Origin: an uncultured Paracoccaceae bacterium
GTDB taxonomy: Bacteria; Pseudomonadota; Alphaproteobacteria; Rhodobacterales; Rhodobacteraceae
Reading direction: 5' to 3'
NCBI GenBank assembly: GCA_937922155.1
Contig: CAKZVL010000119.1
Location: 1-37,277, forward strand
Length of the DNA: 37,277 bases
Shown here: positions 14,231 through 22,398 of the stretch, in pieces
Numbering within the stretch: the stretch's first letter is position 1
Layout of the letters: each line of letters begins with the position of its first letter
Position numbers and translations under genes: made by a program
The notes under the pieces: generated by a model
The model's input: the letters and a program-made list of their open reading frames with translations, nothing else
Databases searched by the model: none
What the model was told of the DNA's origin: nothing

Positions 14231-16669
14231 TTATGCTTTTGCCCGTTCCCCCTTTGGATCGTAGAACGGTTTCAATTGCGCCTCGGCCTTGACCCGTGTG
14301 CCCATCACGTCGATTTCGAACGTGCTTGCCAGTAGTTCGGCGGCGGTTTCGCCTTTGGAGGGGACGTAGCCCATGCCTATTGCCGCGCCGAGGTGGTGGC
14401 CGTAGCCGCCAGAGCTGAGGTAGCCCACGATCTCTCCATCCCGCACGATGGGTTCGTTGTGGTAGAGCAGGGGTTCTGGATCCGTCAGTTTGAATTGCAC
14501 AAGGCGGGTTGCCAGTCCTTCGTCCTGTTTGCGCAGGATCGCGTCGCGGCCGATGTAGTTGGCTTTGTCCTTTTTGACGGCAAAGCTGAGGCCTGCTTCG
14601 AGCACGTGGTCTTCGGATGTGATGTCGTGGCCGAAGTGGCGAAAGCCCTTTTCGATGCGGCAGGTGTCCATCATGTGCATGCCGCAGAGTTTGAGATCAA
14701 AGTCTGCGCCTGCCTCTGCCAATGTTTCAAAGACATGGGCGGATTGGTCGGCGCTGACGTAGACCTCCCACCCCAGTTCGCCGACGTAGGTGACGCGGTG
14801 CACCCGTGCGAGCCCCATGCCGATTTCGATGTCTTGCGCGGTGCCGAACGGATTGACCTCGTTGGAAAAGTCTGCGGGTGAGACGGCTTGCAGCAAATCC
14901 CGCGCGCGGGGCCCCATGACGGCCAAGACACCTTCGCCTGCTGTCACATCGGTAATTACCACGTTGAAATCGCCCACGTTGCGGCGCAGCCATGTTTCAT
15001 CGGCCAGACGTGTCGCGGCGGGGGTCACCACCAGATAGGCGGTTTGCGACAGGCGGGTGATGGTCACGTCCGCCTCGATCCCCGCTTGGGCGTTGAGGAA
15101 TTGCGAGTAGACGATTTTGCCCACTGGGACGGAGTAATTGCCGCCTGCAACGTAGTTCAAGAAGTCTTCCGCATCGCGCCCTTCGACGCGGATTTTGCCA
15201 AAGGAGGACATGTCGTACATGGCGACGTTTGTGCGCACGGCCAGATGTTCGTCGCGGACGTTGTCAAAGAAGGTTTGGCGTTTCCATGAATATTCATATT
15301 CTGGCGTTTGCCCATCGCGGGCGAACCAATTGGCGCGTTCCCAGCCCGCAAGTTCGCCCATGACGGCACCATGATCCAGCAGGTGTTGGTGGAACGGGGT
15401 GCGTCGGATGCCGCGTGCGGTTGCCTTTTGCCGGTAAGGGAAGTGATCGGCGTAAAGCAGGCCGAGCGTTTCCTTGGAGCGTTCGGCGAGGTAGGTTTTG
15501 TTGCCTTGAAACGGTTGCATGCGGGCGATGTCGACGTCGCCTAGATCGAACGGTTTCTCGCCCGTGTCCATCCACGAGGCCAAGGCCTGACCCGCGCCGC
15601 CTGCCGATTGGATGCCGATGGAGTTGAACCCGGCTGCGACCCAGACGTTGTCCATCTGCGGTGCAAGGCCAAGGTGGTAGGCGTCGTCGGGGGTAAAGCT
15701 TTCGGGGCCGTTAAAGAACGTGTGAATACCTGCCTCCGCCAGCATCGGCATGCGGTCGCAAGCGGCCTCTAGGATGGGTTCGAAGTGGTCGAAGTCTTCG
15801 GGCAGTTGGTCAAATTCGAAGTCCTCGGGGATTGGCCCCCACGGTTTTGAGACAGGTTCAAACGCGCCAAGCAGCATTTTACCTGCGTCCTCTTTGTAAT
15901 AGGCGCATTCGTCGGGCACGCGCAGGACCGGCATTTGCGTCAGCCCTTGGATCGCTTCGGTCACGATGTAGAAATGCTCGCAGGCGTGCAGCGGCACATT
16001 GGTGTTTAGCATTTTGCCAACGTCATGGCCCCACATGCCCGCGCAATTTACGACTTGTTCGCAGGTGGTTGTGCCGGTTTCGCCAGCCTGTTCCCAGCTA
16101 ATGGAGGTGATACGTCGTTCGTCGCGGGCCACACCTGTGACCTTGGTGCGTTCGATCACCTGCGCGCCGTTCTGACGCGCGCCTTTGGCCAGTGCGAGTG
16201 CAATGTTGGCAGGGTCGCCTTGTCCATCGAGCGGTAGGTAGACGCCGCCTGTGACACCGTCGATGTTGAGGTGTTCGTATCTTGCTTTCACCTCATCGGG
16301 GGAAATTTCTTCGACCTCGACGCCAAATGCACGGGCCATCCCTGCTTGGCGGTAAATCTCTTCTAGGCGCTCGTCTGTCAGAGCCACGGTGATCGAGCCG
16401 CAGCGTTTGAACCCGGTTTCAACGCCGGTTTCCGCGGCAAGGTTGCCATAAAGCTCTTGGCTGTATTTGGCGAGCTTTGTCATATTGGCGGTGGCGCGCA
16501 ATTGCGCGATGAGCCCTGCGGCGTGCCATGTTGTGCCGCTGGTGAGCTGTTTGCGTTCCAGCAATACGACGTCTTTCCAGCCCAGTTTGGCCAGATGATA
16601 GGCGACAGAGCAGCCGATGACGCCACCGCCAATGATCACGACGCGGGCATGGGATGGGGGCAGCGCCAT
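14231..16669 (-). CDS. FAD-dependent dehydrogenase with GcvT domain (dimethylglycine/sarcosine dehydrogenase-like), second in operon
   Basis: An 812-residue two-part enzyme. The N-terminal DAO-type flavin domain has the dinucleotide fold IIGGGVIGCSVAYHLA (12-27) and TTWHAAGL with H49 at the position of the covalent FAD histidine in dimethylglycine and sarcosine dehydrogenases. The middle FAO_M-type segment (WERANWFA) leads into a C-terminal GcvT/aminomethyltransferase domain (MGPRARDLL, YVGELGWEVYV, CRIEKGFRHFGHD) that binds tetrahydrofolate. Expected reaction: oxidative N-demethylation with the C1 unit passed to folate. Only 2 nt separate it from the methyltransferase gene upstream. Which of the two dehydrogenases uses dimethylglycine and which sarcosine cannot be told. 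Confidence 0.9.
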   Translation of the reverse strand: MALPPSHARVVIIGGGVIGCSVAYHLAKLGWKDVVLLERKQLTSGTTWHAAGLIAQLRATANMTKLAKYSQELYGNLAAETGVETGFKRCGSITVALTDERLEEIYRQAGMARAFGVEVEEISPDEVKARYEHLNIDGVTGGVYLPLDGQGDPANIALALAKGARQNGAQVIERTKVTGVARDERRITSISWEQAGETGTTTCEQVVNCAGMWGHDVGKMLNTNVPLHACEHFYIVTEAIQGLTQMPVLRVPDECAYYKEDAGKMLLGAFEPVSKPWGPIPEDFEFDQLPEDFDHFEPILEAACDRMPMLAEAGIHTFFNGPESFTPDDAYHLGLAPQMDNVWVAAGFNSIGIQSAGGAGQALASWMDTGEKPFDLGDVDIARMQPFQGNKTYLAERSKETLGLLYADHFPYRQKATARGIRRTPFHQHLLDHGAVMGELAGWERANWFARDGQTPEYEYSWKRQTFFDNVRDEHLAVRTNVAMYDMSSFGKIRVEGRDAEDFLNYVAGGNYSVPVGKIVYSQFLNAQAGIEADVTITRLSQTAYLVVTPAATRLADETWLRRNVGDFNVVITDVTAGEGVLAVMGPRARDLLQAVSPADFSNEVNPFGTAQDIEIGMGLARVHRVTYVGELGWEVYVSADQSAHVFETLAEAGADFDLKLCGMHMMDTCRIEKGFRHFGHDITSEDHVLEAGLSFAVKKDKANYIGRDAILRKQDEGLATRLVQFKLTDPEPLLYHNEPIVRDGEIVGYLSSGGYGHHLGAAIGMGYVPSKGETAAELLASTFEIDVMGTRVKAEAQLKPFYDPKGERAKA

Positions 16670-16671
16670 TG

Positions 16672-17544
16672 TTACGTTCCTTTCAGTCGGCGGGAGAGTT
16701 CCGCGATGTGGTCTGGGCCAACTTCGCAGCAGCCTCCGATAATGGTCGCGCCGGTTTTGGCCCAGTTTTCGGCGTGGTCCGCGTAGGTGGTGGGGGTGAG
16801 ATCGGTGCGCGTTGTCAGTAGATCAACTGTTGCGCCAATGTCGCTGAAATCGCTTGTGATTTCGGTGAAACCGTTGGCGTAAGCGCCAAAGGGCACATCC
16901 ATTTTGGCAAGAATAGGAAGGCCCTCGCTAATCGCCTCTGGCTTTGAGCAATTGAGGAAGACAGCGGCTGGTTTGTACTGTGCCAGCAAGGGGGCGACGT
17001 CTGCCAAGGCTTCGCCTGATCGCAGTTTGGTTCCGTCGGTGTCATCGACTGTCAGCCCGATCCAGACTGGTTTCCCGGTGACAGAAGCGCCCATGAGTCC
17101 GCCTTTGGCCTGGTCCACGGAGGCCATGGTTTCCAACAAATGCGCATCAACAAGCGGTGCCTGAACGCGGGCAAGCTCAGCGTAAATCTCTGCCGCTCTG
17201 TCAGCCGGTGGGGCCTTATCAGGTTGATAGGAAAAGCCGATCGGGCCCAAGCTGCCTGCCACGATCCCGCTGCCATTGGCGTCGCGCGCCGCGCAGGCGA
17301 TGGCGCAGGCCTTGATCATCAGATCATCCATTTGATCCAATAGGTCATATGCTTTCATCCGGTCGGGTAGGATCGCATAGCTGTTTACCGTGGCGATGTC
17401 CGCCCCGGCGGCGAAAAAGTCGTTATGCACGGCCCGGATTAGATCAGGATTGTCGATCAAGGCTTGGTTAGACCACATGCCCGTGGCCTTGCCCGCGCGG
17501 CGCACGAGTTCTTGCCCCATGCCGCCATCAAGAATGGTGATCAT
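16672..17544 (-). CDS. Homocysteine S-methyltransferase family protein, probably betaine-dependent
   Basis: A 290-residue TIM-barrel methyltransferase. It starts ITILDGGMGQELV, the usual beginning of the family. The zinc-binding cysteines are C199 (NCSKPEA) and C272/C273 (GGCCEVGPDHI), which activate homocysteine. The length fits the short MmuM/Bmt-type enzymes without a cobalamin module. The start at 17544 overlaps the stop of the upstream dehydrogenase by 4 nt (ATGA), so translation is coupled. Lying between two dimethylglycine/sarcosine dehydrogenase-like genes, the likely methyl donor is glycine betaine, giving dimethylglycine; S-methylmethionine or DMSP are the alternatives. Confidence 0.85.
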   Translation of the reverse strand: MITILDGGMGQELVRRAGKATGMWSNQALIDNPDLIRAVHNDFFAAGADIATVNSYAILPDRMKAYDLLDQMDDLMIKACAIACAARDANGSGIVAGSLGPIGFSYQPDKAPPADRAAEIYAELARVQAPLVDAHLLETMASVDQAKGGLMGASVTGKPVWIGLTVDDTDGTKLRSGEALADVAPLLAQYKPAAVFLNCSKPEAISEGLPILAKMDVPFGAYANGFTEITSDFSDIGATVDLLTTRTDLTPTTYADHAENWAKTGATIIGGCCEVGPDHIAELSRRLKGT

Positions 17545-19994
17545 GCGCGGATCCTGTCGTTGGCTGGATCCCAAAGGGGCGCGTCGTCTTGAACCGTGGC
17601 TGTGAACCGCTCACCATAGATTTCAACCTCAAGCTTGGTGCCGGGGGTTGCGGCGTCTGGCGCGATCATTGCAAGGGCGATGGATTGCTTGGTGCGATAG
17701 CCGAACGCACCTGAGGTGGTTTCGCCGACGACCTTTCCCTCGTGCCAAACGGTGGACATATAGGGCGCGTCGCAGTCGCCCGGTGCGTCGAGCGTGAGGG
17801 TGGTAAAGGATTTCGCAACACCGCGCTGTTTTTCGTTCAAGAGCGCGGCCTTGCCCGGAAAATCCTGCGGTTTGTCGAGCTTAACAAAACGGTCTAAGCC
17901 ACCTTCCAATAACGAATAATCGGTGGAAAGGTCGCCTTTCCACGCGCGGTATCCTTTTTCGATGCGCAAGCTGTTGAGGGCGTACATGCCGAAGGGTTTC
18001 ACGCCAGCGGCAGACAAAGCGTCCCATATGGCGGGCATTGCCTCGGGGGTGGCGTGAACTTCCCAGCCCAGTTCGCCAGCAAAGGATACGCGCAGGAGCG
18101 CACAGTTTTGCCCTGCGACGGTGCCTGTCATCGACACACTCAGCCAAGATGCGTTCAGGTCGTGTCCATCGGTTATTGGCGAGAGGATGTCGCGCGCCTT
18201 TGGTCCGGTCACGAGAAGGCATTCCATTGCTTTGGTGTTGTCGGTGATGGTGATGCCGTCCGGTTTATGTGATGACAGCCATTCAAAGTCGTGCCACTGA
18301 GCGGTGGCGGCTGTGATCAGGCCGACTTCTTCGTCGGACCACGCCATTACGGACATCTCTGTCACGATCCGGCCCCGGTCGTCGGCGAAATAGGCGAGGC
18401 TGACGCGGCCGGGTTTTGGCAAACGGGAGGCTGTCAGGCTGTCGATCCAGTCGCGCGCGCCGGGTCCGGTGACCTGATAGCGGCTGAACCCTGTGATGGG
18501 CAGCATGCCACAGTTGTCGCGTACCGCTTCGCATTCTTCTTTGATCCGCTTTTGCCAAGGGCCATTGCGCGACCACGTTTCTGTCGCCTCAAGCGAGGTA
18601 TCGTCGCCATCTTTTGCAAACCAATTGGCGCGTTCCCAGCCGTTGTAGGGGCCAAAGACGGCCCCTGCGTCTTGCAGCCGTGAATGCAACGTCGAGTGTT
18701 TGCGATCCCGTGCGGCGGGCCATTCGTGCTGGGGGAAGTGCATGGCGTATTCGTGGCCGTAAACTTCGATGGCTTTGTCGTTACAATAGTCCTGATCTGT
18801 ATAATCGGTATAGCGGCGCGGATCGACGGCCCACATATCCCATTCGGTTTGACCATCTATGATCCATTCGGCCATGACCTTGCCCGCGCCGCCGCCTTGG
18901 GTGATGCCAAATGTGAACACGCAAGCCTCAAACGCGTTTTTCACGCCGGGCATCGGGCCAACCAGCGGCAGGCCGTCAGGTGCATAGGGGATTGGTCCGT
19001 TTATAACGCGGCCAACGCCGGCGGTGCCAAGGATCGGCACGCGGGCCATTGCGTCCTCAATATACCATTCTAATCGTTCTAAATCATCGGGATAGAGTTG
19101 GAAGCTAAAGTCGTCGGGCATTGGATCGTCCTTGGTCATCCAATGCGCTTTGCAGTTGCGTTCATAAGGGCCGAGGTTCAGCCCGTTCTTGTCTTGCCGC
19201 AGGTAATAAGAACTGTCGACATCGCGTAGCAGCGGAATTTTTCCACCTTTGGCTTCTGTCCATTCCTTCAGCTCTGGAATCTCCTCGGTGAGGAAATACT
19301 GGTGCGACATGGTCGCCATTGGGACGGTGCGGCCGCCATAGGGTTTGAACCATTCGCCGACGCGCTGGGCGTAATATCCGGCGGCATTTACGACCTTTTC
19401 GCAATCGATGTCGCCCTTGTCGGTGTGGACTGTCCATGATCCGTCCGGTTTTTGGGTGACGCCTGTGGCGGGGCAGAAGCGTTCAATCTTTGCCCCCATC
19501 TGGCGCGCGCCCTTGGCCAGCGCTTGGGTCAGCTGTGCGGGGTCGATGTCGCCGTCGTCGGGATCGTAAAGAACGCTGTCCAGATCATGGGTTTCCATAA
19601 AGGGATAGATCGCCTTGGCCTCATCCGGGGTCATCATTTCCATGCTGAGGCCCTGGTAATTCGCCATGCCCATGGCGCGCTGGAATTCTTGGGTGCGTTC
19701 CTTGCTGTGGGACAGGCGGACGGCGCCGGTGACGTGGTAGTTCATGGGATAATCAACTTCGTCTGCCAACCCTTTGTAAAGGCTGAGAGAATAGCGTTGC
19801 ATGTTCATGACTGCCCAAGAGGTGCTGAACGACGGGCAGTTGCCTGCGGCGTGCCATGTGGAGCCGGCGGTCAATTCGTTCTTTTCCAGCAGGACGCAAT
19901 CGGTCCAGCCCTTTTTGGCGAGGTGATACAGTGTTGAAACGCCGACGACGCCGCCGCCGATGATCACAACCCTTGCTGATGTTGGAAATGCCAT
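17541..19994 (-). CDS. FAD-dependent dehydrogenase with GcvT domain (dimethylglycine/sarcosine dehydrogenase-like), first in operon
   Basis: An 817-residue paralogue of the protein at 14231. It has the flavin fold IIGGGVVGVSTLYHLA (11-26), STWHAAGN with H48 as the predicted covalent FAD ligand, the shared WERANWFA junction (about 467-474) and a GcvT-type C-terminal half (TGPKARDIL, FAGELGWEVHA, LRIEKGYRAWKGD). It differs from its sister near the active site (GNCPSFSTSW against GLIAQLRATAN), which suggests another substrate of the same series. GGGGAC precedes the ATG. It lies 10 nt after the GFA-family gene and overlaps the methyltransferase gene by 4 nt. Confidence 0.9.
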   Translation of the reverse strand: MAFPTSARVVIIGGGVVGVSTLYHLAKKGWTDCVLLEKNELTAGSTWHAAGNCPSFSTSWAVMNMQRYSLSLYKGLADEVDYPMNYHVTGAVRLSHSKERTQEFQRAMGMANYQGLSMEMMTPDEAKAIYPFMETHDLDSVLYDPDDGDIDPAQLTQALAKGARQMGAKIERFCPATGVTQKPDGSWTVHTDKGDIDCEKVVNAAGYYAQRVGEWFKPYGGRTVPMATMSHQYFLTEEIPELKEWTEAKGGKIPLLRDVDSSYYLRQDKNGLNLGPYERNCKAHWMTKDDPMPDDFSFQLYPDDLERLEWYIEDAMARVPILGTAGVGRVINGPIPYAPDGLPLVGPMPGVKNAFEACVFTFGITQGGGAGKVMAEWIIDGQTEWDMWAVDPRRYTDYTDQDYCNDKAIEVYGHEYAMHFPQHEWPAARDRKHSTLHSRLQDAGAVFGPYNGWERANWFAKDGDDTSLEATETWSRNGPWQKRIKEECEAVRDNCGMLPITGFSRYQVTGPGARDWIDSLTASRLPKPGRVSLAYFADDRGRIVTEMSVMAWSDEEVGLITAATAQWHDFEWLSSHKPDGITITDNTKAMECLLVTGPKARDILSPITDGHDLNASWLSVSMTGTVAGQNCALLRVSFAGELGWEVHATPEAMPAIWDALSAAGVKPFGMYALNSLRIEKGYRAWKGDLSTDYSLLEGGLDRFVKLDKPQDFPGKAALLNEKQRGVAKSFTTLTLDAPGDCDAPYMSTVWHEGKVVGETTSGAFGYRTKQSIALAMIAPDAATPGTKLEVEIYGERFTATVQDDAPLWDPANDRIRA

Positions 19995-20004
19995 GTGTCG
20001 TCCC

Positions 20005-20391
20005 CTAGTATTTGTCTATGTGTGGTGCGTCGTTGGCGATGTCGTAGTAATCGCCTTTGTCCGCGCAAAAGATGTGGCGTCCGGGTTTCAGCCCTGTTGG
20101 ACTGACGATGGACCCCGCCGCGATATTGATGTCGCCGGTGTCGAGGGCTTCGTAAAACAGGGTGCTGCCGCAGTCGCCACAAAACCCACGCTGTGCCCAA
20201 GTGGAGGAGGCGTACCATTTCAAGCCGCGGTCTTGGGTAAAGGTGAGATCGCTTTTTCTGGCTTTGGTGGCTGCGAAATGATGCCCGGTGAGGCGGCGGC
20301 ACTGGCTGCAATGGCAAAACGTCACGGTGTCGCGCGATGTGTCCACATCAAAGGCCACGGCGCCGCATTCACATTGTCCGGATCGTTTCAT
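20005..20391 (-). CDS. GFA/CENP-V family zinc protein
   Basis: A 128-residue protein of the glutathione-dependent formaldehyde-activating (GFA) fold. Zinc-binding cysteines are C7/C9 (CECG), C26/C28/C31 (CHCSQC) and C71/C74 (CGDCGS), the normal set. The family name comes from Gfa, proposed to speed the addition of formaldehyde to glutathione; many members have unknown substrates. Start at 20391 with AAGGGAC upstream, 11 nt after the regulator stop. Its place in front of two demethylating dehydrogenases makes a role in handling released formaldehyde plausible, but this is inference. Confidence 0.85.
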   Translation of the reverse strand: MKRSGQCECGAVAFDVDTSRDTVTFCHCSQCRRLTGHHFAATKARKSDLTFTQDRGLKWYASSTWAQRGFCGDCGSTLFYEALDTGDINIAAGSIVSPTGLKPGRHIFCADKGDYYDIANDAPHIDKY

Positions 20392-20402
20392 GACAGTCCC
20401 TT

Positions 20403-20972
20403 TCAATAGACGGGCGGGGCGATGACCCAGATCGCGACACATGGCGTCGCGTGGGGGTTGGCCCATGCATATGTTTCGCCCCGGATGCGAAAGCTGTCAC
20501 CGGGGGTAAGGTGGAAGACCCTACCATCAATGGTGAGGTCGAGCTGGCCCGATACAATATATCCGACCTCTTGCGTGGGGCGTTGTCGTGCGTCGCTGAG
20601 GGCGGAGCCGGGTTCAAAGACGGAGTGGATCATTTCAAAATCATCCGTCAGGTCCGGTGACAGCAGTTCTTCGACCAAGCCAGCTTGCCGAGATCCGATG
20701 GGGCGGCGGGCAGCGTGGCGCACGATCAAGCCTTCCTCGCCCGGCGCCGCCTTTTGACGAAAAAGGGAAGACATAGACACGTCCAAGTGGCGGGCAATCT
20801 CGCGCAGGTCGTCGATGGAGGGTTCGGAAATATCCCGTTCCACCTGACTGAGCCAACCGACGGATTTATCCAGTCCGTCGGCAAGGTCGCTGAGCGTGAG
20901 GCGGCGAGCCTTGCGCAGGGCGCGCAGGTCAGCGCCGAGGGTTTGGCTTTCCACGGGTAGGGCGTGTTTCAT
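20403..20972 (-). CDS. XRE-family transcriptional regulator with C-terminal cupin domain
   Basis: A 189-residue regulator. Residues 12-66 form a HTH_3 domain (LRALRKARRLTLSDLA, then VGWLSQVERDISEPSIDDL). Residues about 115-185 form a cupin barrel (PTQEVGYIVSGQLDLTIDGR, then LTPGDSFRIRG) that would sense a small ligand. This class often controls amino-acid or methylamine catabolic genes beside it. First gene of the demethylation operon; AGGAGAG precedes the ATG. An inverted repeat overlaps the ribosome binding site and could be its own operator. Confidence 0.9.
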   Translation of the reverse strand: MKHALPVESQTLGADLRALRKARRLTLSDLADGLDKSVGWLSQVERDISEPSIDDLREIARHLDVSMSSLFRQKAAPGEEGLIVRHAARRPIGSRQAGLVEELLSPDLTDDFEMIHSVFEPGSALSDARQRPTQEVGYIVSGQLDLTIDGRVFHLTPGDSFRIRGETYAWANPHATPCVAIWVIAPPVY

Positions 20973-20995
20973 GAAGTTTCTCTCCTAAATTTCAT
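20971..20995 (-). promoter_or_regulatory. Inverted repeat over the regulator's ribosome binding site
   Basis: ATGAAGTTT (20971-20979) and AAATTTCAT (20987-20995) form 9-nt arms with 8 of 9 pairs matching and a 7-nt spacer. The site covers the Shine-Dalgarno and touches the start codon of the XRE-cupin gene, so it could serve autoregulation. Confidence 0.35.
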
Positions 20996-21010
20996 AGAAG
21001 AGCGATTGTT

Positions 21011-21090
21011 GTGAAAATGCAAAGCATTTTTTCACCAGACGGCAGATTTTACTGGGAAAAATCTGGGGAAGAATTTTTGAGAAAATTCTT
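21011..21090. repeat. Three tandem AT-rich hairpins
   Basis: Three palindromes follow one another: GTGAAAATGC / GCAT(TT)TTTCAC (21011-21035), CAGATTTT / AAAATCTG (21043-21065) and AAGAATTTT / AAAATTCTT (21069-21090). They directly adjoin a 33-bp element. They lie between the msrC stop and the regulator start on the - strand, so they may end one transcript and flank the promoter of the next. Confidence 0.6.
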
Positions 21091-21123
21091 GGCCTTCGGC
21101 GAAAGTATGTTGGGCAAGATGAT
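21091..21123 (-). repeat. 33-bp 3'-end element, copy 4
   Basis: The most divergent copy: it begins GGCC-TTC-GGCG and reads AGTATGTT in place of AGTATTTT, but keeps TTGGGCAAGATGAT. It starts 2 nt after the stop codon of the - strand msrC gene. Confidence 0.75.
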
Positions 21124-21125
21124 AA

Positions 21126-21581
21126 TCATCGCGCGAAGACGGAGGCGAGGATTGTGGAGAGGCGGTCAGCGTCGGTTTGGGTGAAGGCGTTTGGTTGATC
21201 GCTGTCGATGTCGAAAACGGCGATCAGGGATCTGGTTTTGTCAAAAACGGGCAGGACGAGTTCAGATCGTGTGGAACTGGCGCAGGCGATGTGGTCTGGA
21301 AAGGCGTCAACATCCGCGACCAGCTGGGTTTGCCGCATTCTGGCCGCCGCTCCGCAGACCCCGCGTGAGAATGGGATAACGAGGCATCCGTGCCCGCCTT
21401 GGTAGGGGCCGATTTTCAAAAGGTCGGGGGCGGTGACGCGGTAAAACCCTGTCCAATCAAAGCGTTGGTCGCTGTGGTGGACTTCGCAAGCAACCGTCGC
21501 CATCAGGGATATGGCGTCATCTTCGCCCGTCGTCAGGGCGGCAATCGTGCGGTTTAAATCGTCGTAGTTAACCTGCTTCAT
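21126..21581 (-). CDS. msrC: Free methionine-(R)-sulfoxide reductase (GAF domain)
   Basis: A 151-residue single GAF domain of the fRMsr/YebR type. FDWTGFYRV (41-49), IGPYQGGHGC (57-66), GVCGAAA (74-80), VADVDAFPDHIAC (88-100) and VFDIDSD (122-128) follow the family pattern, and the three conserved cysteines C66, C76 and C100 are present. It reduces free methionine-R-sulfoxide in the cytoplasm using thioredoxin. Start chosen at ATG 21581 by family length; no clear Shine-Dalgarno is seen, and a longer reading to 21656 adds an unrelated basic tail. It has its own transcript, upstream of the demethylation operon. Confidence 0.9.
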   Translation of the reverse strand: MKQVNYDDLNRTIAALTTGEDDAISLMATVACEVHHSDQRFDWTGFYRVTAPDLLKIGPYQGGHGCLVIPFSRGVCGAAARMRQTQLVADVDAFPDHIACASSTRSELVLPVFDKTRSLIAVFDIDSDQPNAFTQTDADRLSTILASVFAR

Positions 21582-21898
21582 GGGTTTGTGATCACATTTA
21601 TTTGCTTTTGGTTTTCGCCGTATTTCAGGGCCCAAGTTATGATCGTAAATGACCATTGGAAAGTCATAATTGCGCCCTGCAGGCGCCGCATAGAGGCGTC
21701 AAACACAATCTTGTAGCTGCATAGCTTCTCCCGGCGTCGTGCAATCACAGCCCCCACCCAGTGGTGCGACGTCGGGATTTAACTTTCCCAATATTGTTGG
21801 TCGTTTGAAACGTGGTTTGGCCCGATTTGGCTGCGCTGCGTCGAAGCCTGTGCGCAACGTTCGGTGCCATGGCGGAATGTGGGGGCGAAGAATTGAGA

Positions 21899-22017
21899 TT
21901 AACGCCTTTGTTTGCTGGGAAATCGAGTGTCACACCCTGTACACCGCGCGTACACAGCTGGTGCACCTGAGCGGCGCGTTGGACCGGGTTAACGCCCCGT
22001 GCGGTGCTTTTGGTTAA
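21899..22017. repeat. ~120-bp flanking element, copy B
   Basis: The partner of 13972-14092 (see there), in direct orientation, about 380 nt upstream of rpoB. Between the two copies lies the whole msrC plus demethylation block. The remaining parts of the 817-nt gap 21582-22398 contain no gene I can support; a 92-codon open frame at 21739-22017 has no recognisable features. Confidence 0.6.
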
Positions 22018-22154
22018 TGAACGATGAATTGGGGGGGCGGCCGAATCTGATGGGATTTTGGGTCGTCTGCGGTTTGAGTCTTTGGGCTCTTTTCAGCCTT
22101 GAATTTACCAACACAAGAAACTGTTGAAAAAATATGTTGATTTTCGCAGGGGAC

Positions 22155-22182
22155 CTTGAACTTTCCCCGAATCTGACATAAT
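22155..22182 (+). promoter_or_regulatory. Probable rpoBC promoter
   Basis: CTTGAA (22155-22160) and CATAAT (22177-22182), 16 nt apart, resemble the alphaproteobacterial housekeeping promoter. A start near 22190 would give a leader of about 210 nt before rpoB. This fits the need for a separate rpoBC promoter, as rplJL is terminated far upstream. Confidence 0.45.
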
Positions 22183-22398
22183 CGGGCGGTTCGTCATAGC
22201 AACTCGGCACAGCAAAAACCCAATAAACCCTTAAAACTTGTCTCTCAAAGCGCCAGATACGCGCGTTTTGACAGGTAAGTTGATCGTTTCGAGCGAGATG
22301 TTTGGGCGCATCTCAGGAATGGAATCGGTCTTACCGGATAGAGGCGCGTTTTGGTGACCCGACCAAGGCCCGTCCCGACATTATGGAGAACCGGCTGA

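Noticed and set aside
21739-22017. 92-codon open frame upstream of rpoB
   Set aside because: No ribosome binding site, no recognisable domain, and it covers the ~120-bp repeat copy B; more likely non-coding.
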